From positions 62,001-126,000 of IMG/VR virus record IMGVR_UViG_3300022701_000122: a stretch of DNA of 64,000 bases. One strand, given 5' to 3'. The translations under genes were made by a program, and so were the position numbers. Below, piece after piece: positions 1-9,172 of the stretch (position 1 is its first letter; each line of letters begins with the position of its first letter). The stretch is from a virus. Below the pieces are notes generated by a model. The model was given only the letters and a program-made list of their open reading frames with translations. It was not told where the DNA came from and did not search any database.

Positions 1-132
1 AATAGAACATGGCATCATGTTGCTAATGAATTATTAGATATAATATGTAATGATAATGGCGAATGTATATTATATGATAATAATTCAATTGGTAAACATA
101 ATTATGTATTTGGAGAAGAATTAAAAAACTAA
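1..132 (+). CDS. 3' end of an unknown protein (partial)
   Basis: An open frame runs in from the left edge and ends at TAA. The 43 visible residues end in NYVFGEELKN. It is followed 26 bases later by the next start codon, which has its own strong ribosome binding site (AAAAGGAG). Nothing in this short tail identifies a family. It is called a gene end because frame and stop fit the uniform + strand organisation and the A/T-rich codon use matches the neighbours. Confidence 0.6.
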   Translation, partial: NRTWHHVANELLDIICNDNGECILYDNNSIGKHNYVFGEELKN

Positions 133-158
133 ATAAAAATATATAAAAGGAGAGTATT

Positions 159-836
159 ATGTTTAAGACAAATAAAGAATATTGGGAAAAACGATATGCT
201 GAAATGGAAGAAATAAATGTAGTTGGTAGATACGATTGGGATGAAAAAAGATATAAGCGAGAAACTACAAGATGGGGAAATATAATTCGTAAAGTATTAG
301 AAAAACGATTTAATAAACTTAAACAACTCAAACCAGATAAACCACGTCAGAAGAAAAAAGTTTTAGATTTTGGATGTGGTATAGGAAGATGGGCACCATT
401 TCTTTCAGATTATTTTGATGATTATCATGGTGTAGATATTATGCCAAATAATGATCGTATCATGACAAATCTCCCGTGGTATAATGATGTATTTTTTACA
501 CAAATAAATGATGATGGAACTTTTGAATTACAAGATTCAGAGTATAAATTTGATTTGGTTTGGACATGCGTATCTCTTCAACACATAATGGATGAAGATT
601 TATTAAAATATTATATTAACAGATTTTATGAAGAGTTAAAAGATGATGGATATGTATTAATTACAGAAAATACTCTTGAACATAAACCAACAAAATATAT
701 CACATTTCGCTCAGAACAGCAATACGAAGACCTTTTTGTAAATTCATCAGATGTAAAATTTAGCTTGGTAGCTAAATCTGGACTTAATTCTTCTAAAGAA
801 CCCCATTCAATCATGATGTTTAAGAAGGAGATTTAA
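159..836 (+). CDS. Class I SAM-dependent methyltransferase
   Basis: 225 residues. The glycine-rich SAM-binding motif I is visible as VLDFGCGIGRWAPFL (about residues 68-82), followed by an acidic end of strand 2 (YHGVDIMP), a motif IV region (DLVWTCVSLQHI) and the post-IV segment LKDDGYVLITEN, so the Rossmann methyltransferase fold is clear. The substrate is not; the resemblance is to small-molecule or sugar/lipid methyltransferases more than to DNA methylases, as no DPPY or PC motif is visible. Start chosen at the ATG behind AAAAGGAG. The gene lies 4 bases before the next one and two genes before a sugar kinase, so a role in modifying a surface sugar or small molecule is possible (inference). 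Confidence 0.85.
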   Translation: MFKTNKEYWEKRYAEMEEINVVGRYDWDEKRYKRETTRWGNIIRKVLEKRFNKLKQLKPDKPRQKKKVLDFGCGIGRWAPFLSDYFDDYHGVDIMPNNDRIMTNLPWYNDVFFTQINDDGTFELQDSEYKFDLVWTCVSLQHIMDEDLLKYYINRFYEELKDDGYVLITENTLEHKPTKYITFRSEQQYEDLFVNSSDVKFSLVAKSGLNSSKEPHSIMMFKKEI

Positions 837-840
837 TACA

Positions 841-1161
841 ATGCCAGATAATGAAGAAAGAGCAACTATAACAGATGCATTAGATTTTTTTAACAAAATA
901 AATTCATCTAATAAAGTTACAGTTAAATTTGTTAAAAAAGATAATACTATGAGAATTATGAATTGTACTCTTGATTTTGAGATAATACCAAGAGATAAAC
1001 GACCAAAAAATGTTAATGTTCCAAGAATTCTAAGTGATATAAAGAAATATGGTTTACTTAGAGTTTATGATTTAGATAAACAAGATTGGAGAAGTATTCC
1101 ATTTACACGAGTTGAATATTTAGAAACTCCACAAAAAATTTATAATATTATTCCGAGATAG
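841..1161 (+). CDS. Small SH3-barrel-like protein (DUF2693-like)
   Basis: 106 residues. The pattern KKDNTMRIMNCTLDFE, followed by a stretch ending RVYDLDKQDWRSIPFTRVEYLE, resembles small phage and Bacteroidetes proteins annotated as SH3 beta-barrel or DUF2693 proteins, in which a basic charged strand precedes a 'V-x-D-x-x-x-x-x-W-R-S' strand. These are usually small nucleic-acid-associated or unknown proteins, so function is not assigned. The ribosome binding site AAGGAG lies in the end of the upstream methyltransferase gene, indicating translational coupling. The family link is from memory of the motif and needs a profile search. Confidence 0.6.
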   Translation: MPDNEERATITDALDFFNKINSSNKVTVKFVKKDNTMRIMNCTLDFEIIPRDKRPKNVNVPRILSDIKKYGLLRVYDLDKQDWRSIPFTRVEYLETPQKIYNIIPR

Positions 1162-1175
1162 AAAGACATATTAAT

Positions 1176-2093
1176 ATGAAAAAAATAAGTGATTTAAATA
1201 TATTGGTAGTTGGCGATATAATGTTAGATCATTATATCATTGGTAGTGTCGACAGAATATCTCCAGAAGCACCGATTCCAATTTTAAACACTAAATCTGA
1301 AGAATTGTTTCTTGGAGGATGTGGAAATGTTATAAGAAACTTATGTGAAATTGGAGCAAATGTAGAATGTATAACTGCTATTGGTGAAGATGATAATGGT
1401 GAAGTTGTTAAAACTTTACTTAATAACTTATATGTTGAATCTATTGTATTAAAATATGATAATTATATCACTACTACTAAGCAAAGATTTGTTTCAGATA
1501 ATTTTATTCAACTTTTGCGAGTAGACAATGAAGTTATAATAGATGAAGTAGATGAAACTAAATATTCAATAATAGAAAAATTAGATTTTAATAGATATGA
1601 TATCATAATTGTTAGTGATTATAATAAAGGGCTTATAAGTAAACCACTAATGGATCTTATTAAATTAAAATCAATTAAAGGTATAAAAAAGAATATAAAA
1701 ATATTAGTAGATCCAAAACCAATTCATTCCCATATGTATAATGGTGTTTTTCTAATTACCCCAAATGATGCAGAACTTCATGAATTTAGAACAATACATG
1801 GTACACCAAAAGTGAAGTATATTCTCAATACAAAAGGTGATAAAGGCATGGAGTTATTAGATAGTAGGGAATTTGTTTTAGATAAAATTCCATCAGAAAA
1901 AGTTCCAGTTTATAATGTATGTGGAGCAGGGGATACTGTTATATCAGTTATGGCAATATGTTTATCCCAAGATATAGATATAAAAAAATCATGTAGAATA
2001 GCAAATGAATGTGCACAATATGTCGTCAAACAACCAAAAACATCATCAGTTTCACGCGATGTTTTCACTCGCGCACACGACCATTTCATCTAA
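1176..2093 (+). CDS. PfkB-family sugar kinase, HldE/RfaE N-domain-like
   Basis: 305 residues, the size of the kinase half of HldE (D-glycero-beta-D-manno-heptose-7-phosphate kinase). The N-terminus ILVVGDIMLDHYIIGSV and the segment RISPEAPIPIL match the RfaE/HldE signature; the first PfkB glycine motif is seen in LFLGGCGNVIRNL, and the ATP/anion-hole motif with the catalytic Asp is NVCGAGDTVISVMA near the C-terminus. The cytidylyltransferase half of HldE is absent. Known HldE makes ADP-heptose precursors for LPS. In a phage this might alter host surface sugars or supply a sugar for a modification, which is inference. It is the last gene before a long non-coding stretch. Confidence 0.85.
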   Translation: MKKISDLNILVVGDIMLDHYIIGSVDRISPEAPIPILNTKSEELFLGGCGNVIRNLCEIGANVECITAIGEDDNGEVVKTLLNNLYVESIVLKYDNYITTTKQRFVSDNFIQLLRVDNEVIIDEVDETKYSIIEKLDFNRYDIIIVSDYNKGLISKPLMDLIKLKSIKGIKKNIKILVDPKPIHSHMYNGVFLITPNDAELHEFRTIHGTPKVKYILNTKGDKGMELLDSREFVLDKIPSEKVPVYNVCGAGDTVISVMAICLSQDIDIKKSCRIANECAQYVVKQPKTSSVSRDVFTRAHDHFI

Positions 2094-3527
2094 ATAGATT
2101 ATCTACTTTTAATCTAGCCACTAGCGATCATATCTAAATAGAATCACATCAGAATCTTAATCGTCGGGGCTATTCCGCTTAACAGAAGATTCTAATAAGA
2201 AAAAATTATGAATATATGGAGAGAGCGGATTTGTTTACTAAGTGATCAAGGACGGAACGGACTAAGATCACTTAGTAAACACTATATAAAAAGATTCTTG
2301 ATTAAGCCGTAGAAGATTCACACGACCGGTACTGATTCCATATGTTAAGTTATTATTTTACATATTAATATACGAAGTATATTCTATATAATTATTATAA
2401 CATATAATAGGTCTTGAAGCGTTTTAGAAACTGCGGTCTGTTTTGCAGTTTCTAAAACCGTTCGAGGGCCGGTTCTCGACCGATAGGGAGTCATCAATAA
2501 TCAAATTGATCTAAGAAGATTATATGTTCTATAAATTGAGCCATGAATGATTAAAACTGGTGATTATTTATTTATGATTATCTAAATTGATACACATTGA
2601 TGCAACATTAACTTATTAGATTAATTATTAAAATAAAATCAAGTTGATTCATATTGATAGTGAATTGATACAACATCTACATCCAACTCTTAATTTCTTA
2701 ATAACTTTCTATTAAGATCAATTTATCTCTTAAATAAGGTTAAATAACAAATTTTATAGTTCTTTAAGATTCTAATCATTTCTCCCTACCACTTCTCTAT
2801 TTATAAAAATCCGAAACACAATGATTCATTATTTCTGTTTTTTGGTAGGTTTTTAACTTTGCAGTTAACCTCTACTTACCCTAATTTGACTAATTTATTT
2901 ATCAATTCAAATGTTTAATATATCAAATATATAAATTTAATATATATCTATTGATAAATCATTTATTCAACTTTAAATTTAATTATTCATATTTTATTAA
3001 TCATTTAAATTTCTTTTATTAATAAGATATAAATTAATTAATTTAGATTTCTTTATCTTTATTTATTTTTCATTTATCAATTATTTTTTGGAATTTTGAA
3101 TCATTCATATATAATTCATGAATATATCAATATATGTCCGTTTCATTACGCCTGGGCTTCATGAAACGAGTAATAATATTTGACCTCAAATAGTTTTTCC
3201 ATTTGAATCTTAAAAGAATCTAATTAGATAAATATAGATTCTTTTTTCTTAGTATCTAAGAAAGAATTAATATTAGATTTTTAAAATCTAATATGAAAGA
3301 TTCTAAAATGTTTTAAATTAATCTATATAGATTCATTCTATAATCTAAGTAGATTAATAATGAACTGTATATGTTGTTAACATGGAATTAGTAGATTGTA
3401 CATGTGACATAATCATATTCTAAGAATATGTCCGAGCAATTTTTGGGTCAAGTCGGTACTTTTAAGAAGATATTTTGAAAATTGGAATAGCTGCTGCTAT
3501 GTGGACAAACGGTAGTCATAATGACCT
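2094..3527 (+). ncRNA. Long non-coding region rich in strong inverted repeats; candidate large structured RNA
   Basis: No credible gene is found on either strand. Perfect or near-perfect hairpins are frequent: 2233-2247 pairs with 2266-2280 (15 bp, 18-nt loop); 2421-2434 with 2445-2458 (14 bp); 2367-2373 with 2377-2383 around GAA; TCGAG 2462-2466 with 2475-2479; 2844-2880 (bulged stem); 3139-3146 with 3161-3168 (8 bp); 3245-3252 with 3256-3263; 3270-3281 with 3283-3294; 3414-3420 with 3424-3430. A long-range pairing GAATCT/TAATC (2153-2162) with GATTA...AGATTC (from 2300) would enclose the first hairpin. The part 2100-2500 is less AT-rich than the rest. The strand is assumed from neighbours. 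Alternatives are a replication origin (2880-3120 is almost pure A/T) or several small RNAs. Confidence 0.5.
3503..3519 (+). promoter_or_regulatory. GGACAAA motif (first of three near 3.5 kb)
   Basis: GGACAAAC followed by GGTAGTCAT. This is the weakest of the three matches here to the window-wide motif, because the downstream AAAT block is missing. It lies at the right end of the structured non-coding region. Confidence 0.3.
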
Positions 3528-3551
3528 ATGTATTGTTTATGGGTTGGAGGA

Positions 3552-3568
3552 GGACAAAATTTAAACAT
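3552..3568 (+). promoter_or_regulatory. GGACAAA motif (second of three near 3.5 kb)
   Basis: GGACAAAATTTAAACAT matches the window-wide pattern GGACAAA-N4-AA. It lies about 196 nt before the gene starting at 3748. It could be a promoter, but a purine-rich GGAGGAGG run overlaps it. Confidence 0.4.
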
Positions 3569-3649
3569 GTTAACTGGTTTAGAAATAAAATCTAAAAAGT
3601 TTAATAATTTATTAAATTTTTTAAAGTGTGGTACTGAAAAACTTATAGC

Positions 3650-3666
3650 GGACAAATTTATGATTA
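3650..3666 (+). promoter_or_regulatory. Candidate phage promoter upstream of 3748
   Basis: The sequence ATAGCGGACAAATTTATG carries the extended form ATAGC-GGACAAA also seen at 30608 and, as GTAGC, at 7728. It lies 98 nt before the start of the next large gene. The 75-codon frame that spans it (3528-3755) is not believed to be coding. Confidence 0.5.
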
Positions 3667-3747
3667 AAAGATTTCATTCTTTTATTAAATCTTATATGAT
3701 TTTATTTTATTTATTATTACATATTATTAAAAAGGGGATTAATACGT

Positions 3748-5847
3748 ATGAATAGAAATGGAGAAACATATTGGCTAAGTAAACCTTCATACACCTACTT
3801 AGATCCAAATCAATCTATATCATTAAATATAAGTTTTGCTTCATCTCTTAATGTTTCAGAGAAAGATGAGAATCAATATTTTAATTACTCAACAACTAAA
3901 CTAAGATTTACTCTTATTGATAATAGAACTGCTGGCAATCCAAGAATAAATATTGATCTCGAATATAATCATTTAACTTCATTATTATGTGATTTACATG
4001 AATTGAGCAGTAACAATTATAAAAATGCTTTTATGCAATCTTCTCAATTAAACATTTCAAGAGTATATTCTAAGAATAAAAAAGATCTGACATTCAGATT
4101 TATATTAATGGAGAATAAACCAGTTCTTGAATTAATAATTACTGATCCGATAGCAAATATGAATCAATGTAGAATATTGATGAATGGTAAATCTTTTAAA
4201 AATATGGTTAGATTTTTGAAAAATACTCGTGATGATTTTAGTAATATAGATACTAATATATCAAATATATTATTTAATCAATATCATAGTAAATCATTAT
4301 TGGGATCTATAAATGGAAGATTATTTAATATTGAAACATTGTTATCACGATTTTCTTCAGTTATGTCATCTAAAATAGATTCTATAAAGTCACAACCAGT
4401 TACTACTAATATGAAAATGTCTGATGAAAAAACAGATGAAATAATTAAGTCAACTGATGCGAATCATGTGTTTGAAGGTCCATTTAATGATGATGTTGAA
4501 TCAAATGATGATGATTATAATGGTGTAGATTATACACAAAAATTTACAGATATAAGTCAAGCATCTAATATGTTTAATAATGTTAATCTGGATGGAGAAA
4601 ATGAATTAGAAAAAATAGAACGTAAACACAATAATGATATGGAAAATAGAAGTAGCATACCATTTATATATAAAATATTTGATGGTGAATTGATGAATTT
4701 TAATTCATGGGTTATGTCATTTACATCAACTATTGAATCTTCAGACACTATAACATTCTCACCATTAGATGTAATATTCGATATATCAAATAATGCTCAG
4801 ATATTTAAAACATTCGATGATAAAAATTCTTATTATTTTTCTCAATATATAATGACATATCTCATTAAAACAAAAATAAAAGAATTTATAGAGCATAATG
4901 GTCAAATTGATATTCGTATTCCAATAATAAGATTTGATAATATTGTATATTCAAAAGAATCATATCTATACAATTTATGTATAGAGTTAACATCTACATT
5001 TTTGTTATATTCATTATTTATAAGAAGACTTGATGCATTAAATAATGTTCCAAATAAAAATAATTATAAGATAATTAATACTGCTATAAAGATTCTATTT
5101 AGTCCATTTATTTTTTCTCTCGATTATGAAAATGAATCAAAATTAATATTGGAGAATGTATTTGACCAATTTAAGAATTTTAATAAAAATGGGATAGTTA
5201 AATTATTTGAAGATAAGTATTCATCCATGACTGGGGGAAACTTAAATATAACTGAAGATTTATATTATGGTTATTCTAAATCATTTATAACTAACGTGAT
5301 TAATATGATTAAAACTGGTTATTCTATAAATAAAAATGATTTAATAAGATTGGCTTCAGATTATGATATACCATATTCAGATTTTTCAAAAATTAAAGAT
5401 ATTGAAAGTGTAAAGAGCAATATAGTTAATAATCTTATTAATAAGTATGATGAAGTTTCTAATATTGATGAAGATGACGATGTTCCATTTGATGCTCGAA
5501 ATGATTTAAATCAAACAATTAATACTTCAGATAAAGATGATAAATTAACATTATTTTTAGAATGTATTGAAAATATAAATGATGGTGATTTATATAATCA
5601 ATTTAAAACATTTAATACATTTAATGAAGTAGTTAATGATTTTATGAATCATGATATTCCTCCAGAAGTATTTAAGATAAGAAGAGCGATTGAAATGAAT
5701 AATAATTTATCAACCAAACTTGAAGTTTTTAAATTTGCTAAATTAATAAAAGAAGATTCTAACATTACAGAAGTATCTGACGGCAATGATAATTATAATG
5801 ATTTTGATGGTGTAGATCCTACTTCAGTCATAGATAATATAATGTAA
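3748..5847 (+). CDS. Unknown 699-residue protein
   Basis: The start follows the strong ribosome binding site AAAAGGGG. The N-terminal 160 or so residues are beta-rich (for example KLRFTLIDNRTAG and LTFRFILMENKPVLELIITD). The middle (about 200-300) is acidic and low-complexity (NDDVESNDDDYNGVD), probably a flexible linker, and the rest is mostly helical with an acidic patch near residue 575 (DEDDDVPFDARND). No catalytic motif was recognised. It is followed directly by a smaller gene with a similarly basic, beta-rich N-terminus, so the two may act together. Linker plus two folded parts would suit a DNA-associated or virion scaffold protein, but this is only a guess. Confidence 0.75.
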   Translation: MNRNGETYWLSKPSYTYLDPNQSISLNISFASSLNVSEKDENQYFNYSTTKLRFTLIDNRTAGNPRINIDLEYNHLTSLLCDLHELSSNNYKNAFMQSSQLNISRVYSKNKKDLTFRFILMENKPVLELIITDPIANMNQCRILMNGKSFKNMVRFLKNTRDDFSNIDTNISNILFNQYHSKSLLGSINGRLFNIETLLSRFSSVMSSKIDSIKSQPVTTNMKMSDEKTDEIIKSTDANHVFEGPFNDDVESNDDDYNGVDYTQKFTDISQASNMFNNVNLDGENELEKIERKHNNDMENRSSIPFIYKIFDGELMNFNSWVMSFTSTIESSDTITFSPLDVIFDISNNAQIFKTFDDKNSYYFSQYIMTYLIKTKIKEFIEHNGQIDIRIPIIRFDNIVYSKESYLYNLCIELTSTFLLYSLFIRRLDALNNVPNKNNYKIINTAIKILFSPFIFSLDYENESKLILENVFDQFKNFNKNGIVKLFEDKYSSMTGGNLNITEDLYYGYSKSFITNVINMIKTGYSINKNDLIRLASDYDIPYSDFSKIKDIESVKSNIVNNLINKYDEVSNIDEDDDVPFDARNDLNQTINTSDKDDKLTLFLECIENINDGDLYNQFKTFNTFNEVVNDFMNHDIPPEVFKIRRAIEMNNNLSTKLEVFKFAKLIKEDSNITEVSDGNDNYNDFDGVDPTSVIDNIM

Positions 5848-5861
5848 TGGAGAATAAAATT

Positions 5862-6473
5862 ATGAACAACAATACTAAAATAAGTTTATCTTTTCCAAAG
5901 AAGTTTAATAGATGTAATACATATATGACGTATGTTAGTAATAAAAAAATATTATTTAATATATTATTTAATAATAAAAAAACATCTTTACAATTTAAGA
6001 CGTATAAAGAACCAAATGACATATCGATAACGTTATTTAGAAATTTAGAATTATCTAAATTCTGTAAAATGTTCTTAACATTGAATACAATAAAAGAAGA
6101 AAAAGTGGACTATATTAATAAGTTTTTAGGTATTAATAGATCATATGAACGCAAATTAAATAAGTTTTTAGTTGAAAGAACATATATTGAGAACTGTAAA
6201 ATGAAATCTTCCAATTATTTGCTTGTTATTGGATTTAAACTCATTGGATATGAATGTGATTTTAATTTCTTTTTTGTTCAAAGAAAGTGTTATAATTCTG
6301 TTACAAAAACCAATATTATACGTACTTCAGGTATTCAAATAAGTAATTCTGTTGGTGATAATATATTAGATAAACTTTATAACAATTATACTGAAGAATA
6401 TGAAGAATTATCAAATATAACTTTTTTGAAAAATAATATAATTGCTAAAGTAAAAGAACATGTAGAATTCTAA
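5862..6473 (+). CDS. Unknown 203-residue basic protein
   Basis: The start at 5862 is preferred over the in-frame ATG at 5847 because GGAG lies at 5849-5852. The protein is lysine/asparagine-rich with several predicted beta strands (KISLSFPKKF, SSNYLLVIGFKLIGYECDFNFFFV). No family was recognised. Its coding start overlaps the ribosome-binding region next to the preceding gene's stop, which suggests co-translation with the 699-residue protein. Confidence 0.7.
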   Translation: MNNNTKISLSFPKKFNRCNTYMTYVSNKKILFNILFNNKKTSLQFKTYKEPNDISITLFRNLELSKFCKMFLTLNTIKEEKVDYINKFLGINRSYERKLNKFLVERTYIENCKMKSSNYLLVIGFKLIGYECDFNFFFVQRKCYNSVTKTNIIRTSGIQISNSVGDNILDKLYNNYTEEYEELSNITFLKNNIIAKVKEHVEF

Positions 6474-6499
6474 TACAATAAATAATAGGAGTTAATGTT

Positions 6500-7705
6500 A
6501 TGAAATCCATGACTGCTTATCATCATCAATATATTAATAATAGCATATCAGCTTTATTACAAGGAATTGGTGATTTTTTTAAAACAGAATTATTTCCAAG
6601 ATCAAGTAAATTAATCATATCTTCTTATGAGAAATCAGTAGAACGATATACTCAGTTATTACAAGATCCAGATGAAAAACATAGAATATCGTATCCATTT
6701 ATTACACTTGAACCTGGATATGATTTCAAACCGGATGATCAAGCTGGAAGATTCTTTTATCAATATCCACAATTTAGACATAAACAAGCATTAAATGAGT
6801 ATAAACCACGAATATATGATGATGGTAATATTATTATAGCACCTGCTTTGAATAGATATGTTGGATCATTATCTATGATTGTTTGGTGTAGCTCTATATA
6901 TGAAATGTTTGATTATAGAATATTGGCATATCAATTCTTTGGTGGTACTGGAAGACCAATTGAGCCAAAAAATATAAATGGTCAATTAATTCTTCCAGAT
7001 AGTTTTGATTATTATACTTATGAAAACCCATATACATCGGAATCATATGATTTAAGCTGGACAGGAACGAATGTTCAGCAAGATTTATTAATAAGAAATA
7101 TAAACAAGAATAAAAATGTTTTTCCATATGTATTGCGACCAAGAATTATACTTGAAGATGTTAATGATGGTAGTGAGCGGTATGAAGGTAGTGATGGGTT
7201 GGCAGAATGGAGATTAAATATAGAAATGACATTTGAATGTAATCTACCAACCCATTTAATTTTTTATTCAGAAGCTTTGCCAGAAATTGATAGAATTGTA
7301 TTTTCAATTGAAGTAGATCAAATATACTTGAGAAGAGATATAGACGAAGTAACAACTGTTCCAAAAAACATTATGGCTACTATTGGGGATAATTTGACAG
7401 AAACAGTTCAGAATGTGGATATGGTTTTAAATAAAACACTTACATATAGTATAACTGCTCAAGATATAACTGATATTCAATCCGATACTCAATTAACTAT
7501 CGACTTGGGCGAAGATCTTGGTGATGATCCAGTATATTTTAAAGTATATGGTAGGCATGGTATTTTAGTAATGGATTATTATTGGACTGTTTCTAAAACG
7601 GGTGCAAATACAGATCTTATTATTCATTCTATAAATATTGGAGATGATGCATTTGTTGAAGGAGATACATTATCAATAGTTCATTATAAAGAAGATGGAA
7701 CTTAA
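6500..7705 (+). CDS. Putative virion structural protein
   Basis: 401 residues behind TAGGAG. The middle has aromatic-rich segments typical of phage structural proteins (YVGSLSMIVWCSSIYEMFDY, then FFGGTGRPIEP and LPDSFDYYTYENPYTSES), and the last 110 residues are beta-rich with a repeated 'D-x-T-x-x-x-x-L-x-I' character, like a small immunoglobulin-type or fibre-type domain. There is no enzyme motif. The assignment rests on composition and general resemblance to structural proteins of T4-like jumbo phages, so it is tentative. The gene is the last before a promoter motif and the replication genes. Confidence 0.45.
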   Translation: MKSMTAYHHQYINNSISALLQGIGDFFKTELFPRSSKLIISSYEKSVERYTQLLQDPDEKHRISYPFITLEPGYDFKPDDQAGRFFYQYPQFRHKQALNEYKPRIYDDGNIIIAPALNRYVGSLSMIVWCSSIYEMFDYRILAYQFFGGTGRPIEPKNINGQLILPDSFDYYTYENPYTSESYDLSWTGTNVQQDLLIRNINKNKNVFPYVLRPRIILEDVNDGSERYEGSDGLAEWRLNIEMTFECNLPTHLIFYSEALPEIDRIVFSIEVDQIYLRRDIDEVTTVPKNIMATIGDNLTETVQNVDMVLNKTLTYSITAQDITDIQSDTQLTIDLGEDLGDDPVYFKVYGRHGILVMDYYWTVSKTGANTDLIIHSINIGDDAFVEGDTLSIVHYKEDGT

Positions 7706-7727
7706 AAATAAGTCCACATAGTGTAGC

Positions 7728-7744
7728 GGACAAATTCAAAATTC
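7728..7744 (+). promoter_or_regulatory. Candidate phage promoter upstream of clamp loader
   Basis: GTAGCGGACAAATTCAAAAT lies between the stop at 7705 and the start at 7763. The first G of GGACAAA is 35 nt before the ATG, the same spacing as at 33096, 38889 and 56884. Confidence 0.6.
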
Positions 7745-7762
7745 TATAGGAGAGAAATTATA

Positions 7763-8752
7763 ATGGCGGGAGAATTAGAGCGTACTTATTTATGGGTAGA
7801 GAAATATAGACCAAGAGAAATAGAAGATATGGTATTACCGGATGATTATGTTAAAACTTTTAATAGATATATAGAAGAAGAGCAAATACCACATCTTTTA
7901 TTTTATGGGCCACCAGGATCTGGAAAAACAACACTTGCTCTTATCTTATTATCAAAAGTAATAAAAGATAGAGCAGATGTATTAAAATTAAATGGTAGTT
8001 CGTCAACTGGTGTAGATATCATGAGAACAACTGTTGATGAATTTTTTAGAACTCCTACATTGGGTGGTTCGAAAGTTAAAGTTGTTTTTATAGATGAGGC
8101 AGATTATTTATCATTAAATGCACAGGCGGCATTAAGAGGAATATTTGAAAAATATCAAAGTCATGGGAGATTTTTATTTACTTGTAATTATAAATATAAA
8201 TTAATCGATCCATTACAATCTCGTTTTGGAACATCTTATGTTTTTTCTCGAATGTCGAAAGAATATATATTTGAAAATTGCGTTAATATATTAAAATCTG
8301 AAAATGTTACATATAATGATAATACGATTAAACGAATTATATCAATAAATTATCCAGATATAAGAAAGATAATATACAGCATTCAAAATCTTGTCGATGA
8401 AAATAATGTTTTAAATTCAAATATAAATGCAATAGCATCAAATGAGAAAAAATTTAGATCTTTTATAAGTGAATTATTTACTGGTCTTGAATCTAAGAAT
8501 GGACAAATAATTGGTAATTCTATAACAAAAATGAGAAAATTGGTTAGTGAGCAAGAACTTGATTATAATATGTTGTACGAAGAATTATTTGAAGATGATT
8601 CTGAAAATATACCAGTATGGGCGAAGATAATTATTAATAAATATGCAAATGATCATAATCAAGCTATGATTCCACCTATGCATTTTATGGCTATGGTATA
8701 TGAAATTGTTAAAGTAAAATCTGAATTTGATAAGCTTAATTTTAGAATCTAA
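7763..8752 (+). CDS. Sliding-clamp loader ATPase (RFC small subunit / T4 gp44-like)
   Basis: 329 residues, the size of T4 gp44. The N-terminus LWVEKYRPREIEDMVLP is the classical RFC box; Walker A is GPPGSGKTT (about residues 49-57), Walker B with DEAD-like acid is VVFIDEAD, sensor 1 is FLFTCNYKYK, and QSRFGT stands where RFC proteins carry the SRC arginine-finger motif. It would load a sliding clamp on primed DNA using ATP. No clamp gene is seen in the window. The gene is followed by two very small genes and the primase, forming a replication operon behind a GGACAAA promoter motif. Confidence 0.93.
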   Translation: MAGELERTYLWVEKYRPREIEDMVLPDDYVKTFNRYIEEEQIPHLLFYGPPGSGKTTLALILLSKVIKDRADVLKLNGSSSTGVDIMRTTVDEFFRTPTLGGSKVKVVFIDEADYLSLNAQAALRGIFEKYQSHGRFLFTCNYKYKLIDPLQSRFGTSYVFSRMSKEYIFENCVNILKSENVTYNDNTIKRIISINYPDIRKIIYSIQNLVDENNVLNSNINAIASNEKKFRSFISELFTGLESKNGQIIGNSITKMRKLVSEQELDYNMLYEELFEDDSENIPVWAKIIINKYANDHNQAMIPPMHFMAMVYEIVKVKSEFDKLNFRI

Positions 8753-8765
8753 TTGGGAGATTAAA

Positions 8766-8975
8766 ATGTCGATACCCGTTAATCATAAACGAAAGTATAA
8801 AGTTGTAAGAACAGATGATAATTTTGAAAATACTTTATCTATACTTGGGGAAGATGGTTGGAAAGTAGTATGTATGAATAATTTTATATGTGTATTAAGT
8901 AAATTTAGTGAAATGTATCTCGATGATCTTATGGCAGAATCAGAACAGGAAAAACCATTTAAAAAAATTAAATAG
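8766..8975 (+). CDS. Small DUF4177-like protein
   Basis: 69 residues. The ATG at 8766 is chosen because TTGGGAG lies just upstream; the longer in-frame start at 8727 falls inside the clamp loader gene. The core YKVVRTDDNFENTLSILGEDGWKVVCMNNFICVLSK has the strand-helix-'GxxGWxVV'-strand pattern of DUF4177 proteins (unknown function). In T4 the clamp-loader ATPase gene is followed by gp62, but this protein is far too short to be gp62 and no similarity is visible. Confidence 0.65.
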   Translation: MSIPVNHKRKYKVVRTDDNFENTLSILGEDGWKVVCMNNFICVLSKFSEMYLDDLMAESEQEKPFKKIK

Positions 8976-8986
8976 GATTAATCGTC

Positions 8987-9163
8987 ATGGATATTAAAAT
9001 AGTGACATCTATTTATATAAGAGATGATGAATATGAAAATTTAGATTTGGATAAATATGTACTTATAGAAAAGCATGTAATAAATCAAAATAATTTTTAT
9101 GAAATTATGTTGAAATGTGATTGGGATGAAATGCAAGAAGAACATAATAGGAAAGCGAGTTAA
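8987..9163 (+). CDS. Small acidic protein, 58 residues
   Basis: A short frame fills the gap between its neighbours: ATG at 8987 behind AGGATTAATCGTC, ending at TAA. The translation begins MDIKIVTSIYIRDDEYENL and ends EMQEEHNRKAS. It is short but in the same operon, strand and codon style, and leaves no unexplained gap. No function is recognised. Confidence 0.55.
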   Translation: MDIKIVTSIYIRDDEYENLDLDKYVLIEKHVINQNNFYEIMLKCDWDEMQEEHNRKAS

Positions 9164-9172
9164 TTTATTATT

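Noticed and set aside
2455-2490. tRNA-like T-arm (CCGTTCGAGGGCC)
   Set aside because: No acceptor, D or anticodon arms of the right size can be placed around it; it fits better as one hairpin of the structured region.
2094-3527. Group I or II intron
   Set aside because: It does not interrupt a coding frame, and I could not place the conserved P7/R-S core or a domain V hairpin.
3528-3755. 75-codon open frame just before the 699-residue gene
   Set aside because: It contains two of the GGACAAA motifs and the ribosome binding site of the next gene, and the translation is low-complexity. A promoter-leader region explains it better.
8766-8975. T4 gp62-like clamp-loader partner
   Set aside because: At 69 residues it is far too short, and its pattern fits DUF4177 better.
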